DNA of 64,000 bases from Tubulanus polymorphus (Eukaryota; Nemertea; Palaeonemertea; Tubulaniformes; Tubulanidae), in NCBI RefSeq assembly GCF_964204645.1, contig NC_134027.1, positions 16,730,485 through 16,794,484 of the forward strand. The letters run 5' to 3'. Position numbers and translations under genes: made by a program. Position 1 is the stretch's first letter. The number at the start of each line of letters is the position of its first letter. This document shows, one piece after another, positions 36,135 to 44,900 of this stretch. The notes under the pieces were generated by a model. That model had not been told where the DNA came from, searched no databases, and saw only the letters and a list, made by a program, of their open reading frames with translations.

Positions 36135-36495
36135 TAGCGTTAAGAAAAAGGCTAGATCCGAGAAACAAATTAAATGGGCAAGAAAATTAGGTAAAGGACC
36201 TTCAGAATTAAAAAAAGCTAACAAAAAGAAATTAACTGATATAAATGAATCACAGACTTTATCTGATATTGATTCAAATAACAATCCATCTAATTCTTCA
36301 AATGCTGGAAGTAATAATTACTTATATATTACAATTGGATTAGTAACAGTTATTATATTCTCAGGTGTAATATATAAATATAAGTATGAATCTGATGAAA
36401 AAGATGATTCCAATGATAATAAACCTATCATACCAGAAAATAAATCAAATCATAAAGTCATTGAAACTAAATCTAAATTATTATTAATGGATTAA
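36127..36495 (+). CDS. Small single-pass membrane protein
   Basis: 122 aa. The basic N-terminus carries EKQIKWARKLGKGPSELKKA, a motif I associate with small Polinton proteins. An Asn/Ser-rich linker follows, then one transmembrane helix (YLYITIGLVTVIIFSGVIYK, about residues 67-86) and a charged tail. The ATG overlaps the preceding gene's stop region, and 6 nt separate its stop from the integrase start, so the three genes form one tight rightward cluster. Function unknown. Confidence 0.6.
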   Translation: MSDSVKKKARSEKQIKWARKLGKGPSELKKANKKKLTDINESQTLSDIDSNNNPSNSSNAGSNNYLYITIGLVTVIIFSGVIYKYKYESDEKDDSNDNKPIIPENKSNHKVIETKSKLLLMD

Positions 36496-36501
36496 AGTAA
36501 G

Positions 36502-37594
36502 ATGAAAAAAGAACAATATTTAAGAGATTTATATTATGAACCAGAAAGTGAAGTATCATATTCTAATGTTTCAGAATTATGGGATAAAATTAAATCTGAT
36601 AAGGAAAATGGTAATATAAAATATAGCGAATTAAAATCATGGTTACAAAATCAACCAACATATCAAATCCACAAGAAAATGGATAAAACTTATTTAACAA
36701 GAAAAGTTATGGTTTCATATATCGATCAACAATGGCAAGCAGATTTAATTGACATGAAGAACTTAGAAGAACACAACAAAGGATATTTCTGGATATTAAA
36801 TGTTATAGACATATTCAGTAGATACGCATGGTCAATTCCAATCAAAAATAAAGCTGGTATAGAAGTAACAAATGCTTTTAAATCTATATTTAAAGAAGCT
36901 ATTCCAGATAAGATACAATTTGATGAAGGTAAAGAACTTTATAACAAACATTTTAAAAAACTATTATCTGATAACGATGTAGACTATTTTTCAACACACT
37001 CAGATAAAAAAGCATCTATTATAGAAAGATTTGATAAAACATTGAAAACTAGAATGTGGAGATATTTTACTGCTAATAAAAACATATAAATATATCGATG
37101 TATTAGATGATTTAGTGAAAGGTTATAATAATTCTAAACATAGTTCTATAAATATGAAACCTATACAAGCTAGAAAAGAAGATAATTCAGAAATAGTTTG
37201 GAATAATTTATATGGAGCGTTTGTAACACATGATTTCGGTGAACCTAAATTTAAAATAGGACAACACGTTAGAATATCTAAATATCGAAAAACATTTTAT
37301 AAAGGTTATACCCCAAATTTTACAGAAGAAATATTCAAGATTAAAAAGATAATATTAACTAAACCATTTGTTTATAAACTAGAAGATTTAAAAGATGAAG
37401 AAATATTAGGTTATTTCTATGAACAAGAATTATCACTTGTACCAAATCCAGATGAAATAGAATACAAAATAGAAAAAGTATTGAAAACAAAAACTCTTAA
37501 AGGAAAAAAGTATTCTTTGGTGAAATATAAAGGATATGATGATAAATTTAATGAATGGATTTTATCTAGTAAAATTAAAAGAATAAATGAATAA
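36502..37594 (+). pseudogene. Polinton integrase with chromodomain, one frameshift
   Basis: Retroviral-like DDE integrase. The first catalytic Asp is in ADLIDM (about residue 77), the second in QFDEGKELYNKHF (about 137) and the Glu in ASIIERFDKTLK (about 173). The frame stops at 37087-37089. The adjacent frame continues with KTYKYIDVL, then GYNNSKHSSINMKP, an SH3-like basic segment and a C-terminal chromodomain (YKIEKVLKT ... YSLVKYKGYDDKFNEWI). Chromodomains are known on Polinton and chromovirus integrases, where they can bind modified histone tails. The break maps to a run of five A at about 37077-37081, a one-base indel. The stop overlaps the ATPase ATG at 37587. The catalytic triad survives, but the full protein needs the frame restored. 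Confidence 0.9.
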
Positions 37595-38198
37595 AGATTT
37601 ATTTATATTTGAACCGCATAATATGTTAATAACAGGGGTAACCAATTGTGGTAAAACACATTTCATATTAGATTTGTTAGAAACTATTTATAAGAATCAT
37701 TTTGATAATATAATATTATTCTGTCCTACTTATGAATTGAATAAAACATATAATAGAGATATAGTTAAGATAAAAAAGTTTATTATATTAAATCCTAAAA
37801 CAGTAAAAGAAAATTTAGATAATTGTATAAAAATAGCAATTGATACTTATAAAGGATCAAATTCATTATTCATTATAGATGATTGCGCAAATTTACATGA
37901 TTCAAAAGTGAGAGAATGTGAGTTATGTTATTTAGCTTTCTCTGGGAGACATTTTGGGATAACAATATGTGTTTTAAATCAAAAATATAATTCAATTGTT
38001 AAAGACTTTAGGGAGAATATAAGATTTCTAGTTTTATTTTATAACAAAGATAAAAAATCTATGCAACAATCATTGGAAGAAAATCAAATTATACCTACTG
38101 AATTACATGATGAATATATGAATAAATTAAAGAATAATAAAGGTTCAAAATTATTACTGAGACTACAATTTCCATATGAATATAAATTTATAAAATAA
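37587..38198 (+). CDS. A32-like genome-packaging ATPase
   Basis: 203 aa, FtsK-HerA superfamily. Walker A is GVTNCGKT (about residues 13-20), Walker B is LFIIDDCA (about 94-101), followed by the characteristic SGRHFGITICVLNQKY sensor/motif block and a C-terminal LQFPYEYKF. Length and motif order fit Polinton and poxvirus A32-type ATPases, which drive DNA into preformed capsids. The ATG overlaps the integrase stop. The frame is intact. It is the last rightward gene before the convergent spacer. Confidence 0.9.
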   Translation: MNKDLFIFEPHNMLITGVTNCGKTHFILDLLETIYKNHFDNIILFCPTYELNKTYNRDIVKIKKFIILNPKTVKENLDNCIKIAIDTYKGSNSLFIIDDCANLHDSKVRECELCYLAFSGRHFGITICVLNQKYNSIVKDFRENIRFLVLFYNKDKKSMQQSLEENQIIPTELHDEYMNKLKNNKGSKLLLRLQFPYEYKFIK

Positions 38199-38575
38199 CT
38201 ATTTATATATCTATGTATCTAATACGTATTAAATACGTATTAGATACGTATTAGATACCTTAAATACTTAAAACCCCCTTTTTAAAATAAATATTATTTA
38301 TACAATTTTCAACCAATTTATTTTTTCAACTAATATATGAATAAGTTTGAAAATATTAAAGGTTATTTATTATTACTGAGGTTTCAATATAAATTTTAAA
38401 AAAAATAATTTAAAGTATTTTCAAATAATACGTATTAAATACGTATTAGATATGTATTAGATATGTATTAGATATGTATTAGATACCTTAATACTTAAAA
38501 CCCCCTTTTTTATTTACAATTATTTTATACAATTTTCAACCAATATTATTATTTGAGTCAAATATAATTAATATC
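38199..38575. promoter_or_regulatory. Convergent spacer with duplicated AATACGTATT repeats
   Basis: Two copies (about 38219-38320 and 38427-38543) of a module: several 12-bp units of TACGTATTAGAT type built on the palindrome AATACGTATT, then ACTTAAAACCCCCTTTTT and TACAATTTTCAACCAAT. The module lies exactly where rightward and leftward transcription meet. It could be a bidirectional terminator/polyadenylation region or a replication or regulatory site. Confidence 0.6.
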
Positions 38576-38884
38576 TTAATCACTTTCATCGTCACTCTCC
38601 AATTCACTATCATACCCCATCAATTTATTCAAATGCTCTACCGAATCTACATAATTGGTTGTTTTATAGTTATGCTTATTCATCCAATCAAATTTATCAT
38701 TATTTTCTACTTTATGTTTCATAGAATCTTTATTATCAATATGCTTATCTGTAACTATATTTTCATTATCATCTTTCTTAGTGTTTGACCTTAATATTGT
38801 ATTTACAATGCTTGATTCTAATATTTTTTTTAGCAGCAGATAAATCTTATTCATCATTACTAGGTTCCTTAGATAAAACTTCAC
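38576..38884 (-). CDS. Small acidic-tailed protein, unknown
   Basis: Up to 102 aa. The most likely start is an ATG at about 38857 that overlaps the stop of the upstream zinc-finger gene (ATGAATAA context). The protein has a hydrophobic N-terminus (NKIYLLLKKILESSIVNTIL), a charged Asn/Lys-rich middle and an acidic end (YDSELESDDESD). It could be a separate small protein or the frame-shifted tail of the upstream gene. No family recognised. Confidence 0.4.
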   Translation of the reverse strand: MKFYLRNLVMMNKIYLLLKKILESSIVNTILRSNTKKDDNENIVTDKHIDNKDSMKHKVENNDKFDWMNKHNYKTTNYVDSVEHLNKLMGYDSELESDDESD

Positions 38885-39368
38885 CTAATAAATCTTCATA
38901 TAAATCTTTACCATCTACTTTTTTATTTGAAACAAACTTTGTAACATAATTAAATGGGTGTTCTATAAATTCTCTTAAACCAACACGATCTATTACATTA
39001 ATAATATGTGAATTTGTATTCATATGATTATTCCAATTTGATGGAGCGTTTGAAAATTCACCTTTACAATAATCACAATAATTTCTATTTTCACTAACAT
39101 TTAATATTATTGCATTATTAGATGTAGAAGGTATTACATTATTAGATGTAGAAGGTATTACATTATTAGATGTAGAAGGTATTACATTACTTAAATTATC
39201 AACAACTTCACTTTTATTATTATCGATTTCTATTAGTTTAGTTTTATAAATTTTGAAAATAGGATCAAATATCAAAGCTATATTACAAGGTATTACATAA
39301 TATAAACCATCATTATTTTCATGTGTATCGATGTATGGAATATGTTTATATACTTTACCTCCTTCCAT
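38847..39368 (-). CDS. C2H2 zinc-finger protein with VIPSTSNN repeats
   Basis: 173 aa. After a ~75-residue N-terminal domain come three exact copies of the octapeptide VIPSTSNN, encoded by a 24-bp tandem repeat (about 39117-39190). One matrin/U1-like zinc finger follows (CDYCKGEFSNAPSNWNNHMN, then H). The C-terminus is charged. The finger suggests nucleic-acid binding; the role is unknown. It is the first gene downstream of the capsid candidate. The start context is ATAATAAATGG. Confidence 0.55.
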   Translation of the reverse strand: MEGGKVYKHIPYIDTHENNDGLYYVIPCNIALIFDPIFKIYKTKLIEIDNNKSEVVDNLSNVIPSTSNNVIPSTSNNVIPSTSNNAIILNVSENRNYCDYCKGEFSNAPSNWNNHMNTNSHIINVIDRVGLREFIEHPFNYVTKFVSNKKVDGKDLYEDLLGEVLSKEPSNDE

Positions 39369-39400
39369 TTATTATATAAATTTTTATTAAAGTTAAAATT

Positions 39401-40645
39401 TTAATACATAACACTATTTAATTGAGAATTTACAATATTTAATTGCGCGTCAGATATAATATAAATGTGCATTTTAAAATTTTTGATTCCTTTATTCTTT
39501 GTCATGAATAATTGTATTCCATCTTTAGTGTTTTGTAGTTTTTTCAAGTAATGTAATGAATTATCCTCTGTTGTTCTAAAATCTAACCATAATGCATATG
39601 TATTACCGGTATAATAATCAATTTGATTAATATTACAATTTTCAGATGATTTCACTTTTTCATTCATAAAATGTTTTCTAATTTCTGGCCATTGATCTAT
39701 CATTCTCATTCCTTGACAAAATATTTTATTTGCTATTCCTTCGATAGTTATTTCTACTTTTGTTATTTCAGGATTATAATAATTATCAACATTTATTGCG
39801 CCATTAGTATATGTTGCAATGGTAAAAAATATTAATATACCTTTAATAGATCTTCTTGGGAAGTTAATATTCTCATTAATTATTTCATCATTTGCATTAA
39901 TAGTTACAGTTTTAAATTTATCAATATAATCATATAATAATGAAAATCCTTGATTGTATTTAGTTTGAATTATACTTGAAATATTTTCATCAGTTACTGT
40001 ATCATATTCTAAACATATATTCGATAATTTATAACTCATATCTTTATTAACGCTAGATATTACAATTTCATTAACAGGAGCAAATGTTATTTCGAATATA
40101 ACGTCTTCTTGAATTGCGTATTTATATAAAGGTGCATTATTATTTATCAATTCAAAGTCTAATGGAATTTTATATTTGCTTCCATATATACTTTTTATCA
40201 ATTTATCTATAGCATTAGTTAATATTGCATTATGTGCTTCTGATCTTAATTTATTTTGGTTTTCTGATTGGATGCCTTGAAATATCATATTATTTCTGTT
40301 TTCTTTAGTTAACCATAAATCTTTATAATGCATAAATAAATTATAATCATCTAATGAGCAAACTGTTTCCGGACCAATCTTTATTGTTAATTTTTTAATC
40401 AAATATCTTCCAACATTATCAACAACATAATTATTATTATTACCGGTTACTTTTATATCGGCTGATAAATAAATACTATTTGGAACATAAAAAGTATTTT
40501 GTGTTAATCGAGGGATTCTAACATATAAAGTTTCATCGGGATTAATATTAGAAGGGTTATGAGTAATAATATGATGTGATCTTTCTGCTTTAATAGCATT
40601 AGATATTCTATGATTCTCAGAAGGATTGATATAACTCCCACTCAT
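39401..40645 (-). CDS. Major capsid protein candidate (double jelly-roll)
   Basis: 414 aa, intact. It is the largest unbroken gene of the element and is in the usual position of the Polinton capsid gene, near the ATPase. Features fitting an MCP: a start region with LYVRIPRLTQNTFYVPNSIY (the strand that opens the first jelly roll in relatives), VGRYLIKKLTIKIG, and a second beta-rich half (VIFEITFAPVNEIVI; ILIFFTIATYTN). The composition is beta-sheet-like and low in charge. Its C-terminus (KMHIYIISDAQLNI) is also beta-like. Polinton MCPs are homologues of adenovirus hexon-type capsid proteins and form trimeric capsomers. The assignment rests on pattern and context, not on a search. Confidence 0.7.
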   Translation of the reverse strand: MSGSYINPSENHRISNAIKAERSHHIITHNPSNINPDETLYVRIPRLTQNTFYVPNSIYLSADIKVTGNNNNYVVDNVGRYLIKKLTIKIGPETVCSLDDYNLFMHYKDLWLTKENRNNMIFQGIQSENQNKLRSEAHNAILTNAIDKLIKSIYGSKYKIPLDFELINNNAPLYKYAIQEDVIFEITFAPVNEIVISSVNKDMSYKLSNICLEYDTVTDENISSIIQTKYNQGFSLLYDYIDKFKTVTINANDEIINENINFPRRSIKGILIFFTIATYTNGAINVDNYYNPEITKVEITIEGIANKIFCQGMRMIDQWPEIRKHFMNEKVKSSENCNINQIDYYTGNTYALWLDFRTTEDNSLHYLKKLQNTKDGIQLFMTKNKGIKNFKMHIYIISDAQLNIVNSQLNSVMY

Positions 40646-40665
40646 TAATTCAACAAAAAAATTAA
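40646..40665 (-). promoter_or_regulatory. Start motif of the capsid gene
   Basis: Read on the minus strand: AATTTTTTTGTTGAATTAATG. A T-run sits 7-14 bp before the ATG, a variant of the motif shared by neighbouring leftward genes. Confidence 0.5.
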
Positions 40666-41337
40666 TTATTTATTTTTTATCATGTTTACTAATCCAAAAA
40701 TAATTGCACTTACAACTGTAATTAAAAATAAAATAATATGGTCAGCAGCAAAGTTAATAATGTTTCCTGCAGATTTCAATATAAAACCAACAATTGATGC
40801 AATAACTCCTGGCAATGCTGCAGCAGATTTTTTAGATAGTTCCCATAAATATTTTGCTAATTTCTTTAAACCATCTTTAACTTTATCTTGTATAGAATTA
40901 TTACCTGGGGGCTTATCCGGTTTATTTGGAGTAGGAGTAGATTTTAAAACATTTGATATTGCTAAACCAATTGTTGTAAATAACATAGTTACAGATGTTA
41001 GAATTGAAAGAATTGTTATTCCTTCTAATTTAAATAACAATTTTATTCTATCTTTCAATGATATTTCAGAATCTGGTTTCATCAACAAATCTTTAAAAAT
41101 AACTTTTAATCTATTTATATTATAATCATATGATTTTAATAATAATTTAATTTCTTCTTTTTGTAATTCTATGTTATATTCTAAATCATCTTTTTCTTTT
41201 TCTAAACGTAATTCTTTTTGCCAATATTCTATTTTATCAATTACTTGATGGTCTAAATCAGACTTTAATTGTTCTATTTCTTTATTTTTACCAGTTAATT
41301 CTTTTTCTAAAGTTCTAATTTTAAAATCTCTTATACT
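40666..41337 (-). pseudogene. Coiled-coil and two-helix membrane protein, start lost
   Basis: The open frame has a long charged coiled coil (EIEQLKSDLDHQVIDKIEYW ... LRLEKEKDDLEYNIELQKEE), then a hydrophobic helix (about 41010-40960, ILSILTSVTMLFTTIGLAIS), a Pro-rich linker (STPTPNKPDKPPG), and C-terminal hydrophobic helices (AALPGVIASIVGFILKSAG; IILFLITVVSAIIFGLVNMI). No ATG lies near its beginning. It follows the 262-aa gene upstream in a different frame, so the two were probably one ~480-residue protein separated by a frameshift near 41335. A virion membrane or minor capsid role is likely but unproven. Confidence 0.55.
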
Positions 41338-42119
41338 TTATCATGCGCAATTTTATCAGATGCAAGTCTTATACTTTTAATTTCTCTAATTGCTTCATCA
41401 GAAAATATATTATTTAAATCTTCTAATTGTTGATCCGTTGCATCAATTAATCCATTCGGTAAAAGTTCTTCAATTGGAACTTTATTTGATTTAAGTTTAC
41501 TAGTTTTGGAATTTATATTCTGTTCAGAGTTTCTTTCTGGTTCTAAATTATTATCGATTGTTTCAAATAATTTATTAATTCTTTGTTTAAATACTCTTTC
41601 ATTTTTGATAATTTCTTCTTGTGTTACATCTTCTGGTTCATTACTATTTCTTATTCTTTTAATTCTAGATAGGTCTAACTTAAGCAAAGTTGATTCTGCT
41701 AATATTTTGTCTTTTTTTTTATAAGAGATATCAATATAATAATCATCTTTCAAACGATAATAATATTCACCATCTAAAAACTTTAATTCTTGTATTAAAA
41801 GTCTAGCGCCTCTGGCATTTATATTATATCCAGAATCTTTAAATACAGGTTGGAATTTAAACATAGATTCTTTATATTCTAAATCTTGTCTTGATAAACC
41901 TTGATTTTCATTTTCAGGATTTATTCTCGATCTAGTTCTTCTATCAAATTCATCTGTTGATGGACCTTTAGAACCACTATCTGCTAAATTAGAATTATAT
42001 GCTGATTCATCATCATTATCAATATTAGTTTCTGCATCATTATAATCATCATCAATATATCCCTCATTATTATTTCCCATTTCTCCCATTTCATAATCTT
42101 CTCCACCTTCTACATCCAT
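41331..42119 (-). CDS. Acidic disordered protein, probable N-terminal half of a larger gene
   Basis: 262 aa. The N-terminus is very acidic and low-complexity (YNDAETNIDNDDESAYNSN), followed by a charged helical region with paired basic and acidic stretches (ESTLLKLDLSRIKRIRNSNE; IDATDQQLEDLNNIF). It ends in frame with a stop at 41331-41333, immediately before the coiled-coil frame of the next entry. It is preceded by a T-run start motif. No family recognised. Confidence 0.5.
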   Translation of the reverse strand: MDVEGGEDYEMGEMGNNNEGYIDDDYNDAETNIDNDDESAYNSNLADSGSKGPSTDEFDRRTRSRINPENENQGLSRQDLEYKESMFKFQPVFKDSGYNINARGARLLIQELKFLDGEYYYRLKDDYYIDISYKKKDKILAESTLLKLDLSRIKRIRNSNEPEDVTQEEIIKNERVFKQRINKLFETIDNNLEPERNSEQNINSKTSKLKSNKVPIEELLPNGLIDATDQQLEDLNNIFSDEAIREIKSIRLASDKIAHDKV

Positions 42120-42140
42120 TTACATAATAAAAAATTAAAA
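42120..42140 (-). promoter_or_regulatory. Start motif (T-run + GTAAATG)
   Basis: On the minus strand: AATTTTTTATTATGTAAATG. It also contains the stop codon of the upstream gene (42135-42137). Confidence 0.5.
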
Positions 42141-43522
42141 TTTGAAATATAATATTCCTCCGATTACAATTCCTATACAAGTTATAGCTAATTTAGTATT
42201 TTCATGGGATTTATTATCATCATTTAGTGATAATTATTTCATGTTGAATATTATCAGTTCTAATATTTTCTGATGTATTGTAATCTTTTATTTTAGAATC
42301 ATTATTTAATTTAATATTCTTAGTTTTAGTTTCTGTTGATTGAATATGTTTTTTATTTTTTTCACCTTCCATTAATTTTGGAGCAGTAATAATCTTTTTA
42401 TTTATATCATTTAATCCAAATGAATTATTTATTGTTGCAGTTTTAATTAGATTATTGTAACCAATTATGTTTCCCAGCTTTAATACTAAATCATTAGAAA
42501 TAATGAATAGATTAGGGCCTATACAATAATTTAATGTAATATGTGATTTATCTAAATAATTTTGATATTTTACAATGTTTTCTGGAATCGATCTATTTTT
42601 ATCATTATGAATTGAATCTTCAAATAATACTTTGAATTGTTTCTGTGTATCAAATGATGTATTTAAATTTCCAATTATTGGATCTTGTTTCAACTTGTGC
42701 ACCTAAAATACATATCAAATAAGTTCTAATAGATTGATTTATTCTTTCTATACCTGATTTAGTAAAACCTTCACTATTTTCTAAAATAAAATAAACCCAA
42801 CCATTATTGTTTTCTTGTTTTAAATGATCATAAAATTTCGGTAATTTATTGAAATCTAATGTTTCTAAATCCTTAATTTCTATTTTACCATAACCTAATT
42901 TATTATTATAGATATTATAAAAACTATTAGATGGTATGGGAAGTGCACAATATTCTGCAATCTTTTTAGGGAAGGAAGTGATCTTATTGTTCCAATTTTT
43001 GTTCTAAAATCAGAATTATTTATATCTATATTAAATTCATTACAAATTTTATAAATCTTTGATAAATTAATATTATTATCTAATTCTTTAAAATATCTAG
43101 ATCCTGGTAAAGCGCACTCTAATTCATTTAATATTGTTCTGATTTGAAAGTATGTATGAAATCTAAATAAACTTTGAATTAATTTATATTTAGAATTATT
43201 CAAATGATCATTCCAACTAATTCCACAACCTGTTGTTGCACAATAAACAGCAAAAATTTAATTGGTTCTGCCAATACTTCATATTAGATTTTAATAACCA
43301 TTGTTTTTCATCTTTCAATTCTTTAAAATTAATTAAATATACATGAAATATATTTTCCATCTTTGCATTAAAATTATTAGTTTTAGTAACATAAATTTCT
43401 AAATTAGTTAATCAATCTAAAACTTCATTTCTATATGTAATATCTTTATTAAAATCTATTGCTGGAATATTATATTTAATTGATTTATTATATTGGAAAG
43501 CTTTTGGAAAACTATCTACCAT
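42135..43522 (-). pseudogene. Polinton-associated gene of unknown function, heavily broken
   Basis: The gene starts at ATG 43520-43522 (MVDSFPKAFQYNKSIKYN). Segments in shifting frames follow: NAKMENIFHVYLINFKELKD, then a Cys-containing TTGCGISWNDHL, NELECALPGSRYFKELDNNI, SGIERINQSIRTYLICILGA, a 160-codon frame at 42220-42702, and a C-terminal transmembrane helix (LAITCIGIVIGGILYFKF) ending at 42135. The GIERINQSIRTY...ILGAQ block is one I recall from uncharacterised Polinton genes. Lesions include a stop near 43410, more near 43230-43260, and frameshifts near 42965, 42700 and 42222. The 5' end is duplicated upstream (43531-43740). Role unknown. Confidence 0.55.
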
Positions 43523-43530
43523 TTATATAA

Positions 43531-43740
43531 TTAAAAAATTAATAATTTATTAATTCTTTTAATAATTATCATTTCATCTTTCAATTTTTTAAAGTTAATT
43601 AAATATACATGAAATATATTTTCCATCTTTGCATTAAAATTATTAGTTTCAGTAACATAAATTTCTAAATTAGTTAATGATTTATTATTATATTTAATTG
43701 ATTTATTATATTGGAAAGCTTTTGGAAAACTATCTACCAT
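43531..43740 (-). pseudogene. Duplicated, truncated 5' end of the preceding gene
   Basis: The 69 codons begin with the same MVDSFPKAFQYNKSIKYN and include NAKMENIFHVYLINFKKLKD, then end prematurely. Relative to 43309-43522 it lacks a ~57-bp internal segment. The promoter-like T-run and ATATAAATGG context are duplicated too. Confidence 0.75.
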
Positions 43741-43756
43741 TTATATAATTAAAAAA

Positions 43757-44191
43757 TTAATAATTTATTAATACTTTTAATAATCTATCTTGTTCTTCAA
43801 CTGTTATATGACCATTTAAACTTATTATATAATCTAGTGTATTCTTTAATTTATTAATTTCTTTTATATTAGTTTTAATTTTGTCTTTATTACTTTTTAT
43901 ATTTAATTTTGAACTTATACCAGTTAAAACACTTGAACTTAATCCTAATACACCAATTGATATAGCTAAAGGTGTTGATGGACTGAATATTGCTAAAAAT
44001 GTTATTACAGAACTAATTGTAACCGAACCACTAATAATAAGATAATATATAATTTTAGATTTTAAATATTTTTTCTTTTATATCTTTAAGTCACTTTCAA
44101 ATTCTAATATTTGTTTTTCTAAATATATTTTTAATTTAGTTTTATTTATATCATGAGGAATAATATCAATATTATCAACTTTATCTTCCAT
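43757..44191 (-). pseudogene. Two-helix membrane protein with one in-frame stop
   Basis: The frame runs from ATG at 44189-44191 to the stop at 43757-43759 (145 codons). It is interrupted only by TAA at 44078-44080, 37 codons in. It has an amphipathic N-terminus (KLKIYLEKQILEFESDLK), then two adjacent hydrophobic helices (YYLIISGSVTISSVITFLAI; STPLAISIGVLGLSSSVLTG), then a charged helical tail (KIKTNIKEINKLKNTLDYI). It is flanked by the usual start motif. Probably one of the small virion membrane proteins typical of Polintons; function unknown. Confidence 0.6.
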
Positions 44192-44212
44192 TTATTTAGA
44201 AAAAAAAATACT
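44192..44212 (-). promoter_or_regulatory. Start motif (T-run + TAAATAAATG)
   Basis: On the minus strand: TATTTTTTTTTCTAAATAAATG. Confidence 0.6.
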
Positions 44213-44633
44213 AATTAGTTAACTTATAAGCAACAAATATAACAATAACTGTTCCACCTAAAATCCAAATTATTTCATATTTCTGTTGTTCTTTACTTGG
44301 GGTATAATAATCTGATAATTTAGGTTTGTATAGATGTAATTTTTTTTTATTGCTTACCGCGTTATATAAACTCATTGCATCATCAACTGATTGAAAATCT
44401 CTATGTGAAATCTTCTGATCATATAATTCTTTGTTAATATAATCCATATAGTTTTGCCTCTTTTCTCTATATTCTTCTGCTGCTTTATTGTATTTCTCTA
44501 ATGCTAAGTTATGTCTTCTTTGTTCTCCTAATGAACTATTTTTATCAATGTGCTTGAATAAATAACCACCACCAGTAAATGCTAAAGCGTTAACAATTGC
44601 CGATCCTATAATAGTTATAATTGCAGAAGCCAT
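44211..44633 (-). CDS. Small membrane protein, Polinton family
   Basis: 140 aa, intact. It has an N-terminal hydrophobic helix (IITIIGSAIVNALAFTGGGY, about residues 5-24), a long charged helix (RHNLALEKYNKAAEEYREKR) ending in YMDYINKELYDQK, then LHLYKPKLSDYYTPSKEQQK and a C-terminal membrane helix (IIWILGGTVIVIFVAYKL). The pattern (GSAIVNALAFTG...YLF, SDYY.PS) matches, from memory, a protein common to many invertebrate Polintons/adintoviruses. Likely a virion or packaging membrane protein. Preceded by a perfect start motif. Confidence 0.7.
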   Translation of the reverse strand: MASAIITIIGSAIVNALAFTGGGYLFKHIDKNSSLGEQRRHNLALEKYNKAAEEYREKRQNYMDYINKELYDQKISHRDFQSVDDAMSLYNAVSNKKKLHLYKPKLSDYYTPSKEQQKYEIIWILGGTVIVIFVAYKLTN

Positions 44634-44652
44634 TTATTTAGCAAAAAAATTA
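44634..44652 (-). promoter_or_regulatory. Start motif (T-run + TAAATAAATG)
   Basis: On the minus strand: AATTTTTTTGCTAAATAAATG. Confidence 0.65.
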
Positions 44653-44657
44653 TGCAT

Positions 44658-44879
44658 TTATATGGGAGGAATATATTTTTGTTTTTCCAAATAATCAATA
44701 GTTAAATTAGATAAAGTAACTGCTAATGTTAATTTCAAAATATCATTTATATCAAATCTATCAACATTAACACTTCCCATTTTGAATACTTTTTTTAATA
44801 CCATTGAATAACCAACAGTTCCAACTGATAGTGATGCTCCATTATATAATCCAGTTATTATCTACTTATTATCACTCAT
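44658..44879 (-). pseudogene. Very small hydrophobic protein with in-frame stop
   Basis: A 74-codon frame from ATG 44877-44879 to TAA 44658-44660, broken only by TAG at 44862-44864 (codon 6). Its sequence (LYNGASLSVGTVGYSMVLKK ... LKLTLAVTVSNLTIDYL ... IPPI) has the small-residue hydrophobic pattern of the short membrane proteins usually found next to the 44211-44633 gene in Polintons. Function unknown. Confidence 0.5.
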
Positions 44880-44900
44880 TTATTTATCAAAAAAATTACT
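44880..44900 (-). promoter_or_regulatory. Start motif overlapping the upstream gene's C-terminus
   Basis: On the minus strand: AATTTTTTTGATAAATAAATG. The T-run encodes the final Asn-Phe-Phe and the TAA is the stop of the 44880-45221 gene, so stop and start signals are fused. Confidence 0.65.

Noticed and set aside
40682-41125. 147-aa plus-strand open frame opposite the membrane-protein gene
   Set aside because: Antisense shadow of the 40666-41337 frame; no motif of its own.
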